Shown here: in pieces, positions 54,351 to 63,650 of the stretch
Layout: each line of letters begins with the position of its first letter
Position numbering within the stretch: the first letter of the stretch is position 1
Assembly: GCF_018918125.1 (NCBI RefSeq)
Contig: NZ_JAHLQA010000007.1
Coordinates: 372,001 to 436,000 of the forward strand
Source of the DNA: Blautia sp. MSJ-19
GTDB lineage: Bacteria > Bacillota > Clostridia > Lachnospirales > Lachnospiraceae
Length of the DNA: 64,000 nucleotides
Reading direction: 5' to 3'
Program-made: the position numbers and the translations under genes
Notes under the pieces: model-generated
What the model saw: only the letters and a program-made list of their open reading frames with translations
What the model was told of the DNA's origin: nothing
Databases searched by the model: none

Positions 54351-55584
54351 ATGATTCCTTTAAAATTGGAAACATTGCTTGCAGGCAAAACTGTTGAACA
54401 GAATCGAGTGGAATATAAAGAGAGATGGAATCCCAATGATATTATCCATACAATCTGTGCCTTTTGATGATCGTGTTAATCGTAAAGCTACAATAGAAGA
54501 CCTCCGTCGTGGATATCTGGAAGACTTTTTGAGAGACAGTAAGAGCTCACTTGTTGATGAAATTAATAAAAGTTCCATGGAAGATCTCCTGGTTTCACTG
54601 GAAGTGGCTGATGAAACAGATACGGAATTAAATATACGAAATATTGGCGTGCTTATGTTTACGGAAAGACCGGACAAATTTATCCCGGGAGCACAGATTG
54701 ATCTGGTGAAATTTAATACAGAGGAAGCTGAAGGATCGGATGATTTTTTTGAAAAGACATTTTACGGACCAATCTGGAAGCAGGTTCGAGACGTTCTTGA
54801 TTATATCAATACGAATATCATAGAGGAAAAAGTTGTCAAAATCCAGGGGCAGGCGGAGTCAGAACGTTATGTAAATTATCCGTATAATGCACTGGAAGAA
54901 GCTATCGTGAATGCTGTGTTCCATAAATCTTATCGGGAACCAGAACCGGTGGAAGTTCGAATTTATGTGGATTGTATTATGATCATTAATTATCCGGGCG
55001 TAGATAAATATATCAGTCAGGAAAAATTTAAGTCTGGAAAAGCAAAGGCACGTAAATATCGCAACAGAAGAATTGGAGAGCTTTTTAAAGAAATTGATCT
55101 GTCCGAAAAACAGGGAACCGGAATTACAAAGATTCTCAGAGAATTAAAAAAGAACGGATCTCCAGAACCGCTTTTTGATATGGATGAGGATCGAAACTAT
55201 CTCGAGACTACTATTTTTATAAGAGACGGATTTAATCAGGGTATAATGTCCGAAAAAATGTCCGAAAAGATGTCCGAAAAAAACAGCAGGGACAGTTGGA
55301 AAAATAATTTAGATCATAGGGTGATAATAGACCAGAAATCTTTTTGGATAGAGGGAAAGTATTCAACAATGTCAGAACTGGAATTAGAAAGGTTGCACCG
55401 GCTACTGGTGTATATGGAACATACAAAAGGATTTAATGCGATAACCAGTGCCAAAGCAGCAAAGATTCTGGATATCCAGCCTAAAACAGCAGCGAGACTT
55501 CTCTCAAAAGCAGAAAAAAATAACATTTTCGAAAGTGAAGGTAAGACAAAGAACAAAATCTACAGATTAAAACGTATTTCCTGA
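54351..55584 (+). pseudogene. AlbA_2/schlafen-type regulator disrupted by an internal deletion
   Basis: From ATG 54351 the frame reads a typical AlbA_2 start (MIPLKLETLLAGKTVEQNRV, then EYKERWNPNDIIHTICAF) and hits TGATGA at 54468. The rest of the family protein resumes in another frame at SVPFDDRVNRKATIEDL and runs to 55584 (GVLMF, EEAIVNAVFHKSY, EKQGTGITKIL). The core AlbA domain that should lie between, roughly 120 residues, is missing. The tail includes MSEKMSEKMSEK and a winged-helix-like end. The downstream frame could still be translated from 54379 as a 401-residue remnant, without the DNA-binding/ATPase part. Confidence 0.75.
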
Positions 55585-55636
55585 TAGAAATATACGGATA
55601 AGGATGCCACATTAAGCATCAGGAGGAAAGGTACAA

Positions 55637-56299
55637 ATGAAAGCAATTATTTTTGACAAGGATGGTGTTCTGATCAATACAGAACCTCTCCATTACAAAT
55701 GCTGGAGAGAAATATTGAAAGAAGATGGGATCGATCTGGAATACGATATTTATAAGGAATGTATTGGTGCGACGAGAGCGGTTCTCCTGGATATTCTGAA
55801 GGAACATTATGACAAAACATACGAAGATATTGATGAAGTTATGAATCGTATGAAAGATAAAAAACTTGAATTTATCAAGGCAGAAGGCTTTCCAATGCTT
55901 GATGGGATTAAAGATTCAATTGAAACTCTGCACAGAGCCGGATATCATCTTGCAGTGGCATCGTCGTCACCGAGAGAGTCCATAGAGATGGAACTGGATG
56001 CCATCGGTATACGTAAATATTTTGAAGACATAACAAGCGGCCTTGAAGTAGAGCATTCCAAACCTGCTCCGGATATCTTCCTGTGTGCTATGAAGAAACT
56101 TCATCTGACACCGGCAGAATGTCTTGTCGTAGAAGATTCTACGAATGGAGGTAAGGCGGCAGAGGCAGCAGGTATGAAGTGTGTATGGTATCACAATCCG
56201 GATTCAGGAGATCAGCTGATTCCGCAGGCAGAACTCGAGATCAGTGCGTGGACTCCGGAAAATGTAAACAAGATTCTGGGGATTCTGGAAAAATATTAA
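55637..56299 (+). CDS. HAD-family phosphatase (beta-phosphoglucomutase-like)
   Basis: The 220-residue HAD hydrolase has motif I FDKDGVLINTEP (Asp7, Asp9), motif II SSSPRES near 110, Lys in SKPAPDIFL near 143 and motif IV VEDSTNGGKAAEAAG near 167. It removes phosphate from a small sugar phosphate or acts as a mutase; substrate not readable. AGGAGG site; a terminator follows. Confidence 0.88.
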   Translation: MKAIIFDKDGVLINTEPLHYKCWREILKEDGIDLEYDIYKECIGATRAVLLDILKEHYDKTYEDIDEVMNRMKDKKLEFIKAEGFPMLDGIKDSIETLHRAGYHLAVASSSPRESIEMELDAIGIRKYFEDITSGLEVEHSKPAPDIFLCAMKKLHLTPAECLVVEDSTNGGKAAEAAGMKCVWYHNPDSGDQLIPQAELEISAWTPENVNKILGILEKY

Positions 56300-56312
56300 G
56301 AATGACAAGAGG

Positions 56313-56349
56313 AATATCGGCGGGTACAGACACCAGTCGATATTTTTTA
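56313..56349 (+). terminator. Intrinsic terminator of the HAD gene
   Basis: AATATCG ... CGATATT stem with an inner GGT/ACC, then TTTTTT. Confidence 0.8.
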
Positions 56350-56392
56350 TACTGTAAAATTTTCACTTGTGAAAGTTTTATCCATTTATCTA

Positions 56393-56421
56393 TTGTATTT
56401 TAGGGTATATTCGTGTAAAAT
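56393..56421 (+). promoter_or_regulatory. Promoter of citrate synthase
   Basis: TTGTAT (56393-56398), 17 bp, TAAAAT (56416-56421), about 115 bp before the start codon. Confidence 0.6.
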
Positions 56422-56535
56422 AGATTACAATTTAGTCTAGTAAAGCATGAATGCGTGGATCAAATTGCCGGGTAGAAATTGTTCGGCATCTGATAACACG
56501 ACAGAAATAGAGCAGAGATGGAGGAAGAGAGAAAA

Positions 56536-58053
56536 ATGGCAGATCATGAAATGTTAAATCTTGACGAGATGGGCACTCTGAAAGAAAGTATGGAGCTTCT
56601 TGGGGAAGAGTTGATGAATGGCCATCGGATCAACCCAAATCTATATGTAGAATACGATGTAAAGAGAGGATTGCGTGACTCCGCAGGTAAAGGTGTTCTG
56701 ACAGGACTTACTGAGATTTCCGATGTTACAGGTTACGACCTGATCAACGGACGCAAGATCCCTGCACACGGCAGACTGTACTATCAGGGATATAATGTAA
56801 ACGATATCGTAGACGGTCTCAAAGGACGTAAATTCGGTTTCGAGGAAACCATTTACCTCCTTCTGTTCGGCAGACTTCCATCCGACAAGGATATGGAAAT
56901 CTTCAAAAACATCATGGCAAACTTCGAGACTCTGTCCGGCCGTTTTGTCCGTGACGTTGTTATGAAAGCCTCTAATGGCGATATCATGAACGCAATGCAG
57001 AGATGTATCCTCACTCTGTACACTTACGATTCCAAACCAGAGGATACCTCTGCAGAAAATGTTCTCCGTCAGAGCATCGAAATGATCGCGAAACTGCCTC
57101 TGATCGCAGTATATTCCTATCATTCCTACAGACATTTCCGTAAAGATGAGACCCTGTTCATCCGCAATCCGCAAAAGGGACTTTCTCTTGCAGAAAACAT
57201 CCTTCTGATGCTCCGTCCGGATGGAAAGTATACAGAACTGGAAGCCAAAGTTCTCGATATCGCACTGATTCTTCACGCAGAGCACGGCGGTGGTAACAAC
57301 TCCACATTCACCACACACGTAGTTACCTCATCAGGAACAGACACGTATTCTTCCGTTGCAGCATCCATCGGTTCCCTCAAAGGACCTCGTCATGGTGGTG
57401 CAAACCTCAAAGTTCAGAACATGTTCGAGGACATCAAGGCAAACGTCAAAGACTGGACCGATGAGAAAGAAGTAGAAGCTTACCTCCGCAAGATCCTGAA
57501 TAAAGAAGCATTTGATCACAGCGGCCTGATCTATGGTATGGGACACGCCGTCTATACTCTTTCCGACCCGCGTGAAGTCATCCTCAAGAGATTTGCAAAA
57601 GACCTTGCAATGGAGAAGGGCATGATGAAAGAATTTGCCCTCTACGAACTTGTAGAACGCCTTGCCGGAAGACTGGTCATGGAACAGAGAAGACTTTTCA
57701 AAAATGTCTGTGCAAACGTAGACTTTTACAGTGGTTTCGTATATACTATGCTTGGAATCCCGAAAGAGCTGTTCACGCCGATTTTCGCAATCGCACGTAT
57801 CCCGGGATGGAGCGCGCATCGTCTTGAGGAGATCCTCAATGCAAGCAAGATCATCCGTCCGGCATACAAATATGTAGGACATCATGCAAGCTTTGTTCCG
57901 TTTGACGAGAGAGAGCCGGAGGAGGGCTGCGAGGAAGTACTGAGAGACTTAGAAAAGGAAGAAGCAGGACAGCTGGAAGAAAAGGCAGAAACTATAGAAA
58001 AAGAGGCACCACAGGATTCGAAGAAGTGCCCTGAGGAGAAGAAGAATAAATGA
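56536..58053 (+). CDS. Citrate synthase
   Basis: About 505 residues. It contains the conserved citrate/2-methylcitrate synthase regions: TGLTEISDVTGYDLING near 55, catalytic histidines in LHAEHGGGNNSTF near 245 and YGMGHAVYTLSDPRE near 335, and GPRHGGANLKV near 280. It condenses oxaloacetate and acetyl-CoA. It is longer than the usual ~450 because of a charged C-terminal tail (about 40 residues rich in Glu and Lys). I take ATG 56536 after GGAGG; ATG 56518 is an alternative with no clear ribosome site. It overlaps trpS by ATGA. Confidence 0.88.
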   Translation: MADHEMLNLDEMGTLKESMELLGEELMNGHRINPNLYVEYDVKRGLRDSAGKGVLTGLTEISDVTGYDLINGRKIPAHGRLYYQGYNVNDIVDGLKGRKFGFEETIYLLLFGRLPSDKDMEIFKNIMANFETLSGRFVRDVVMKASNGDIMNAMQRCILTLYTYDSKPEDTSAENVLRQSIEMIAKLPLIAVYSYHSYRHFRKDETLFIRNPQKGLSLAENILLMLRPDGKYTELEAKVLDIALILHAEHGGGNNSTFTTHVVTSSGTDTYSSVAASIGSLKGPRHGGANLKVQNMFEDIKANVKDWTDEKEVEAYLRKILNKEAFDHSGLIYGMGHAVYTLSDPREVILKRFAKDLAMEKGMMKEFALYELVERLAGRLVMEQRRLFKNVCANVDFYSGFVYTMLGIPKELFTPIFAIARIPGWSAHRLEEILNASKIIRPAYKYVGHHASFVPFDEREPEEGCEEVLRDLEKEEAGQLEEKAETIEKEAPQDSKKCPEEKKNK

Positions 58054-59120
58054 AACAGGTTATTTTAACAGGTGACCGTCCTACCGGAAGACTTCATGTA
58101 GGACATTATGTAGGATCACTGAAGGAGCGTGTCAAACTCCAGAATTCCGGTGATTACGATGAAGTTTATATTATGATCGCAGATGCACAGGCACTGACAG
58201 ACAATGCCGAGCATCCGGAGAAAGTACGTCAGAATATCATCCAGGTTGCACTGGATTATCTCGCATGCGGTATCGACCCGGAGAAATCCACGATCTTCAT
58301 CCAGTCTATGGTACCGGAACTGACAGAACTGACATTTTATTATATGAATCTTGTTACTGTTGCACGTGTGCAGCGTAACCCTACCGTTAAATCTGAGATC
58401 CAGATGCGTAACTTCGAGGCGAGCATCCCGGTTGGATTCTTCTGCTATCCGATCAGTCAGGCAGCAGATATCACTGCTTTCCGTGCAACACATGTACCGG
58501 TTGGAGAGGACCAGATGCCGATGATCGAGCAGTGCAAGGAGATCGTGCATAAATTCAACACCGTATACGGTGAGACCCTGACCGATCCTAAGATCGTTCT
58601 GCCGTCCAACAAGGCATGCTTACGTCTGCCAGGTATCGACGGCAAGGCCAAAATGAGCAAGTCCCTTGGCAACTGCATCTACCTCTCTGACGAAGAAGCA
58701 GACGTCAAGAAAAAGATCATGTCCATGTTTACAGATCCGAACCATCTCCGTGTACAGGATCCGGGTCGTGTAGAGGGCAACCCGGTATTCATCTACCTGG
58801 AAGCATTCTGTAAGGATGAGTACTTCCCGGAGTTCCTGCCGGAATACCAGAACCTCGAAGAACTCGAAGATCACTACCGCAGAGGCGGTCTCGGCGATGT
58901 CAAGGTTAAGAAATTCCTGAACAACGTTATGCAGGCAGAACTTTCACCGATCCGTGCAAGAAGAAAAGAATGGGAACAGCGTATCCCGGATGTCATGGAT
59001 ATCCTGAGAGAAGGCAGCAAGGTGGCTGAAGCCAAAGCAGCCGAGACACTGAATGACGTCAAGGCATCCATGAGAATCAACTACTTTGACAGCGACCAGT
59101 CTGATATGTATCAGAAATAA
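58050..59120 (+). CDS. trpS: Tryptophanyl-tRNA synthetase
   Basis: The 356-residue class I synthetase has the HIGH motif as HVGH at residues 16-19 (GDRPTGRLHVGHYVGSL) and KMSKS at 201-205. It charges tRNA-Trp. The GDRPTGRLHVGH form marks the TrpRS branch common in Clostridia. Its start overlaps the citrate synthase stop, an uncommon pairing of a housekeeping synthetase with a metabolic gene. Confidence 0.93.
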   Translation: MKQVILTGDRPTGRLHVGHYVGSLKERVKLQNSGDYDEVYIMIADAQALTDNAEHPEKVRQNIIQVALDYLACGIDPEKSTIFIQSMVPELTELTFYYMNLVTVARVQRNPTVKSEIQMRNFEASIPVGFFCYPISQAADITAFRATHVPVGEDQMPMIEQCKEIVHKFNTVYGETLTDPKIVLPSNKACLRLPGIDGKAKMSKSLGNCIYLSDEEADVKKKIMSMFTDPNHLRVQDPGRVEGNPVFIYLEAFCKDEYFPEFLPEYQNLEELEDHYRRGGLGDVKVKKFLNNVMQAELSPIRARRKEWEQRIPDVMDILREGSKVAEAKAAETLNDVKASMRINYFDSDQSDMYQK

Positions 59121-59187
59121 GCAGCCTGTAACGGTTATATGTAATAATCACAACTGCAAGCGGTATGACCAATAATGCAAAATAGTA

Positions 59188-59217
59188 TTGACAATTGTCA
59201 AAAATCAATGCTATAAT
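59188..59217 (+). promoter_or_regulatory. Strong promoter of the urease operon
   Basis: TTGACA (59188-59193), 18 bp, TATAAT (59212-59217). The palindrome TTGACAATTGTCAA (59188-59201) covers the -35 and may be an operator. Confidence 0.7.
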
Positions 59218-59240
59218 ACCGCATATTCCGAGAGGAACTA

Positions 59241-59285
59241 AGCAGACAAAGAAGTCTAGAGAGATTTCTTTGCCTGCTTTTTTTG
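59241..59285 (+). terminator. Intrinsic terminator in the urease leader
   Basis: AGCAGACAAAGAA (59241-59253) pairs with TTCTTTGCCTGCT (59266-59278, one mismatch), followed by a T-run. It lies about 17 bp after the expected start from the 59212 box and before ureA. A second hairpin (about 59285-59330, GGAATTGC ... GCAATTC) follows. It may be the end of the trpS transcript or an attenuator; no other gene in 59121-59364. Confidence 0.65.
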
Positions 59286-59364
59286 TATTACGGGAATTGC
59301 GCAGCAATGGAGCAATTCGTATGTAATATTTTATTTTCTAAATACCCATAAAGGAGGAAATGTA

Positions 59365-59667
59365 ATGCGTTTAAATCCAAAGGAACAGGAAAAGCTTATG
59401 CTCCATATGGCAGGGAATCTGGCAAAAGAGCGGAAGGAACGAGGCGTGAAACTGAATTATGTGGAAGCAGTTGCCTATATCAGTTCAGAACTTCTTGAAC
59501 TTGCAAGAGATGGCAAAGAAGTAGTTGAACTGATGCAGCTCGGTACCAAAATGCTGACAAAAGACGACGTTATGGACGGTGTCGCAGACATGGTACATGA
59601 AGTACAGGTAGAGGCAACTTTTCCAGATGGAACCAAACTTGTAACAGTACACAATCCGATTCAGTAA
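59365..59667 (+). CDS. ureA: Urease subunit gamma
   Basis: The 100-residue UreA ([40 protein letters not shown]) is full length for the family. It forms the urease core with UreB and UreC, which hydrolyses urea to ammonia and carbamate. Ribosome site AGGAGG. First gene of the operon. Confidence 0.95.
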   Translation: MRLNPKEQEKLMLHMAGNLAKERKERGVKLNYVEAVAYISSELLELARDGKEVVELMQLGTKMLTKDDVMDGVADMVHEVQVEATFPDGTKLVTVHNPIQ

Positions 59668-59679
59668 AGGAGGACAACT

Positions 59680-60048
59680 ATGAAAATTGGCGAAATCATT
59701 CCATTGGACAGAGAGATTACATTAAACGAGGGCAAACCTACCGTCACAGTCAAAGTGGCAAACACCGGCGATCGTCCGATCCAGGTTGGCTCACATTTCC
59801 ATTTTTTTGAGGTAAACCGTTACCTTAAATTCGACAGAGAAAAAGCATATGGTTTTCATCTGGACATCCCTTCCGGAACTTCTGTCCGCTTTGAACCAGG
59901 TGAAGAAAAAGAAGTCCAGCTTACCGCGATCGGCGGAACAAAGAGAGTCTTCGGTCTGAACGACCTGACCTGCGCACAGATCTCAGAAGTCAACAAAGAA
60001 GCAGCTCTTAATAACGCCCGCACCAAAGGCTTCATGCCAAAAGAGTAA
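59680..60048 (+). CDS. ureB: Urease subunit beta
   Basis: The 122-residue UreB ([20 protein letters not shown] near 30; GYGF-like [19 protein letters not shown]) is a separate polypeptide, as in most bacteria. It starts 12 bp after ureA. Confidence 0.95.
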   Translation: MKIGEIIPLDREITLNEGKPTVTVKVANTGDRPIQVGSHFHFFEVNRYLKFDREKAYGFHLDIPSGTSVRFEPGEEKEVQLTAIGGTKRVFGLNDLTCAQISEVNKEAALNNARTKGFMPKE

Positions 60049-60083
60049 GTAGATTCTGACAGAAAAAAGGAGGAAACAGATTC

Positions 60084-61805
60084 ATGAGTGTAAAAATTTC
60101 CGGTGAAAAATATGCGATGATGTATGGCCCGACAACTGGAGATAAAGTACGTCTGGCAGATACAGATCTGATCATTGAGGTAGAAAAAGACTACACCACC
60201 TATGGTGATGAAATTAAATTCGGCGGCGGCAAGACGATCCGTGACGGTATGGGACAGTCTGTCAAGACAACAAGCGCAGACGGAGACCTGGATCTTGTTA
60301 TCACAAACGCCCTGATCGTAGACAGCACAGGAATCATCAAAGCCGATATCGGAATCAAGGACGGCAAGATCAAAGGAATCGGTAAAGCAGGAAACCCAAG
60401 CGTGATGGACGGTGTGACACCGGGCATGACCGTAGGTGCTTCCACCGAGGCTCTTGCAGGCGAAGGAATGATCGTGACAGCAGGCGGTATTGATACGCAT
60501 ATCCACTTCATCTGCCCGCAGCAGATCGACTGTGCACTGTACTCCGGCGTAACAACCATGATCGGCGGTGGAACTGGCCCGGCAGACGGAACAAACGCAA
60601 CGACCTGTACACCAGGACCATGGAACATGGAAATGATGCTCAAGGCAGCAGAAGAATATCCGATGAACTTAGGTTTCCTCGGAAAAGGAAACTGCTCCGA
60701 TGAGAAACCTCTGATCGAGCAGGTCAAAGCAGGTGCGATGGGTCTCAAGATCCATGAGGACTGGGGCGCAACTCCGGCAGTCATCGACCATTGCCTGAAT
60801 GTGGCAGATGAATATGATGTACAGGTTGCCATCCATACAGATACCCTGAACGAAGGCGGATGCGTAGAAGATACCATCAATGCCATCGGAGGAAGAACCA
60901 TCCATACATACCATACAGAAGGTGCCGGCGGCGGACATGCACCGGACATCATCAAAGCAGCAGCAACCCCGAACATCCTTCCTTCTTCCACAAACCCGAC
61001 CATGCCATTCACGGTAAATACTCTGGATGAGCATCTGGATATGCTGATGGTATGCCACCATCTGGACAAAAAGATCCCGGAAGATGTCGCTTTTGCAGAT
61101 TCCCGTATCCGTCCGGAAACGATCGCAGCAGAGGATGTTCTTCATGACATGGGTGTGTTCAGCATGATGAGCTCCGATTCCCAGGCAATGGGACGTATCG
61201 GTGAGGTTATCACCCGTACCTGGCAGACAGCAAGCAAGATGAAAGGCGAGAGAGGACCGCTTCCGGAAGACGAAGGTCACGGAAACGACAACTTCCGCGT
61301 AAAACGATATGTTTCCAAATATACCATCAACCCGGCGATCACACACGGTATTTCCAAGTATGTAGGATCTGTGGAGCCAGGAAAATTTGCCGATCTTGTT
61401 CTCTGGAACCCGGCATTCTTCGGAGCAAAACCGGATATGGTCATCAAAGGCGGTATGATCATCGCATCCAAGATGGGTGATGCCAATGCCTCCATCCCGA
61501 CCACACAGCCGGTATTCTACCAGCCGATGTTTGCAGCACATGGAAAAGCAAAATATGCTTCCTGCCTGACCTTCGTATCCAAGGCAGCCATGGAAGAAAA
61601 TATCAAAGAGAAATACGGTCTGGAAAAAACGGTCGTGCCTGTAGAAAACTGCCGGAACATCGGAAAGAAAGACATGGTATTCAACGACAAGACACCGGAA
61701 ATCACGGTAGATCCGGAAACATACGAAGTAAAAGCCGACGGAGTCAGCATCACATCCAAACCGGCGAAGAAACTTCCGCTGACACAGCTGTACAATCTGT
61801 TTTGA
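60084..61805 (+). CDS. ureC: Urease subunit alpha (catalytic)
   Basis: The 573-residue UreC has all nickel-site elements: His139 and His141 ([11 protein letters not shown]), the Lys222 that becomes carbamylated ([13 protein letters not shown]), His251 ([11 protein letters not shown]), His277 (THTYH-type [12 protein letters not shown]) and Asp365 ([14 protein letters not shown]), plus the flap Cys324/His325 (MVCHHLDK). Fully intact, so the enzyme should be active once the accessory proteins load nickel. Confidence 0.96.
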   Translation: MSVKISGEKYAMMYGPTTGDKVRLADTDLIIEVEKDYTTYGDEIKFGGGKTIRDGMGQSVKTTSADGDLDLVITNALIVDSTGIIKADIGIKDGKIKGIGKAGNPSVMDGVTPGMTVGASTEALAGEGMIVTAGGIDTHIHFICPQQIDCALYSGVTTMIGGGTGPADGTNATTCTPGPWNMEMMLKAAEEYPMNLGFLGKGNCSDEKPLIEQVKAGAMGLKIHEDWGATPAVIDHCLNVADEYDVQVAIHTDTLNEGGCVEDTINAIGGRTIHTYHTEGAGGGHAPDIIKAAATPNILPSSTNPTMPFTVNTLDEHLDMLMVCHHLDKKIPEDVAFADSRIRPETIAAEDVLHDMGVFSMMSSDSQAMGRIGEVITRTWQTASKMKGERGPLPEDEGHGNDNFRVKRYVSKYTINPAITHGISKYVGSVEPGKFADLVLWNPAFFGAKPDMVIKGGMIIASKMGDANASIPTTQPVFYQPMFAAHGKAKYASCLTFVSKAAMEENIKEKYGLEKTVVPVENCRNIGKKDMVFNDKTPEITVDPETYEVKADGVSITSKPAKKLPLTQLYNLF

Positions 61806-61827
61806 TAACTTTCTGAGGAGGGCATAA

Positions 61828-62334
61828 ATGTTAGGTGTTTGTTTATTATTTGTAGGAATTGTCCTGATCAATAACGGTATCTGCAACTTTTATAAAGTAG
61901 ATGGAAAATCCCTCGCAGTGATGAATATTTTTACAGGCGGGCTGTCTCTGTTCATCAACTTTGTAAATCTTGTGCAGGGAAATTATTACGCGGCAGGAAC
62001 GGGACTTCTGTTCTGCTTCACTTACTTATTTGTGGCAGTCAACAATATCTTTAAACTGAGTGGCATTCCGTTCGCATGGTTTTCCACATTTGTGGCAATC
62101 AACGCAGTGGTATTTGGAACACTGGAAGGATTTACAGGAAGCACAGCACTTGGCATCCAGCCGGACATCCGCTGGGCTGCGATCTGGTATCTCTGGGCGA
62201 TCCTCTGGGGAACATCCTTCGTTGAGGACATCATGGGTAAAAAACTCGGCAAGTTTGTGCCGGCCCTGCAGGTATTTGAGGGCATCGTGACCGCCTGGAT
62301 TCCTGGCGTACTGATGCTGATCGGAAAGTGGTAA
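61828..62334 (+). CDS. ureI: UreI/AmiS-family urea channel
   Basis: The 168-residue protein has six hydrophobic segments and UreI/AmiS family features (LFVGIVLINNGI, GLLFCFTYLFVAVNN, WAILWGTSFVEDIMG). It lets urea into the cell. It contains no histidine at all, whereas the acid gate of Helicobacter UreI depends on periplasmic histidines, so this channel is probably not acid-gated. Located between ureC and ureE. Confidence 0.88.
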   Translation: MLGVCLLFVGIVLINNGICNFYKVDGKSLAVMNIFTGGLSLFINFVNLVQGNYYAAGTGLLFCFTYLFVAVNNIFKLSGIPFAWFSTFVAINAVVFGTLEGFTGSTALGIQPDIRWAAIWYLWAILWGTSFVEDIMGKKLGKFVPALQVFEGIVTAWIPGVLMLIGKW

Positions 62335-62363
62335 AAAGGTAATTCCGCGAGGAGGAACATACA

Positions 62364-62843
62364 ATGATTTGTGAAAAAATTCTGGGAAAACTGACAGATG
62401 GAGAGTTCTCCGGAAAAAAGGTGGATTACGTGGACATTCACTGGGATGAAGCATTCAAAAAACTTCACAGAAAAACAAGTCAGGGAGGCACAGAACTCGG
62501 CATCCGTCTGGATGACTCTGTGCTGACCAGAGGGCTGAATCAGGATGATGTTCTCGCAGTGGAGGGTGATACCGTGTATGCGGTAAACATCCCTCCCTGC
62601 GAGGTGATCGTGGTCACTGTCGACGAACATCATCCACATATGGTGGCAAAGGTGTGCTACGAGATCGGAAACCGTCATGCACCATTGTTTTGGGGTGCGA
62701 AAGAGGGAACTTTCATCACACCATATAACGAACCGATGCGGGTAATGCTGGATAAACTTCACGGCGTTTCCACAGAGGTAAAAGAATCCAAACTGGATTT
62801 TGACAGAAGGATTTCTGCTTCCGTACATTCCCATACCCATTAG
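62364..62843 (+). CDS. ureE: Urease accessory protein UreE (nickel chaperone)
   Basis: The 159-residue UreE has the conserved nickel-binding His in CYEIGNRHAPLFWG near 107 and ends in a short HSHTH rather than a long His-rich tail, so it binds few nickel ions. It delivers nickel to the UreG complex. AGGAGG site, 30 bp after ureI. Confidence 0.93.
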   Translation: MICEKILGKLTDGEFSGKKVDYVDIHWDEAFKKLHRKTSQGGTELGIRLDDSVLTRGLNQDDVLAVEGDTVYAVNIPPCEVIVVTVDEHHPHMVAKVCYEIGNRHAPLFWGAKEGTFITPYNEPMRVMLDKLHGVSTEVKESKLDFDRRISASVHSHTH

Positions 62844-62854
62844 GAGGCAGGTCT

Positions 62855-63550
62855 ATGACAGAAGGAACAGCGAAATTTTTTCTGCTTCAGGTAAATGATG
62901 CACTGTTTCCGATCGGTGGATATTCCCACTCCTACGGGCTGGAAACTTATATCCAGAAGGGAATTGTCCATGATGAGGACAGTGCAGAAGAATTTATCCA
63001 CAAGCGGCTCGAATATAATTTTTTGTATAATGAATTTCTGGCAGTGAGACTTGGATGGGAATATGCGGTCAGCGGAGATCTGGCGGCAATTTCCCGTCTG
63101 GAAGAGATCATGGAAGCCGGAAAGATCCCGCGCGAAACAAGAGAAGCAAGCCGGAAACTGGGTTCCCGTTTTATCAAAACTCTGTCGGCGCTTGAGATTC
63201 CGCGCGAGAACCGTGTTTTTGAGGAATACAGAGAGGCACGGAAGGGAAAAAGCGTGCATCACGCAGTGGCTTACGGTGTTTTCTGCGGGGCAGCGGGAAT
63301 CACCAGAGAAGAGGCACTGGAACATTTTCTGTATGCGCAGACCTCTGCGATGGTCACAAACTGTGTAAAAACAATCCCGTTAAGCCAGTCATCCGGGCAG
63401 AAACTCCTGAGTGGATGTTACCCGCTTCTCCAGAAACTGACCGAGGAAGTGACAGAGCTCGGAGAAGAATGGCTCGGACTTTCCGGCCCGGGATTTGACC
63501 TTCGGTGTATGCAGCATGAAGGACTGTATTCACGTATATATATGTCCTGA
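62855..63550 (+). CDS. ureF: Urease accessory protein UreF
   Basis: The 231-residue UreF (LLQVNDALFPIGGYSHSYGLETYIQ split across its N-terminus, near residues 9-33) has the family SHSYGLE motif. It bridges UreG and the apo-urease during nickel insertion. It starts 12 bp after ureE. Confidence 0.93.
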   Translation: MTEGTAKFFLLQVNDALFPIGGYSHSYGLETYIQKGIVHDEDSAEEFIHKRLEYNFLYNEFLAVRLGWEYAVSGDLAAISRLEEIMEAGKIPRETREASRKLGSRFIKTLSALEIPRENRVFEEYREARKGKSVHHAVAYGVFCGAAGITREEALEHFLYAQTSAMVTNCVKTIPLSQSSGQKLLSGCYPLLQKLTEEVTELGEEWLGLSGPGFDLRCMQHEGLYSRIYMS

Positions 63551-63610
63551 TACCAGGGAGAAAAGTTCAAAAAGCCGTTCGTGCCTGCACGATAAGGATT
63601 TTGAATGATT

Positions 63611-63642
63611 ATGAGAAAATAATGAGAAAATAATGAGAGGAT
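63611..63642 (+). repeat. 11-bp tandem repeat upstream of ureG
   Basis: ATGAGAAAATA occurs twice in a row, followed by a degenerate ATGAGAGGATG that includes the ureG ribosome site. Repeat number could change ureG translation by slippage (inference). Confidence 0.65.
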
Positions 63643-63650
63643 GAGGAACA

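Noticed and set aside
59077-59307. 76-codon minus-strand frame with a hydrophobic stretch, over the trpS end and urease promoter
   Set aside because: No ribosome site; crosses a strong plus-strand promoter and terminator. The hydrophobicity comes from AT-rich intergenic sequence.
60669-61886. 405-codon minus-strand frame over ureC
   Set aside because: Shadow of the urease alpha gene.
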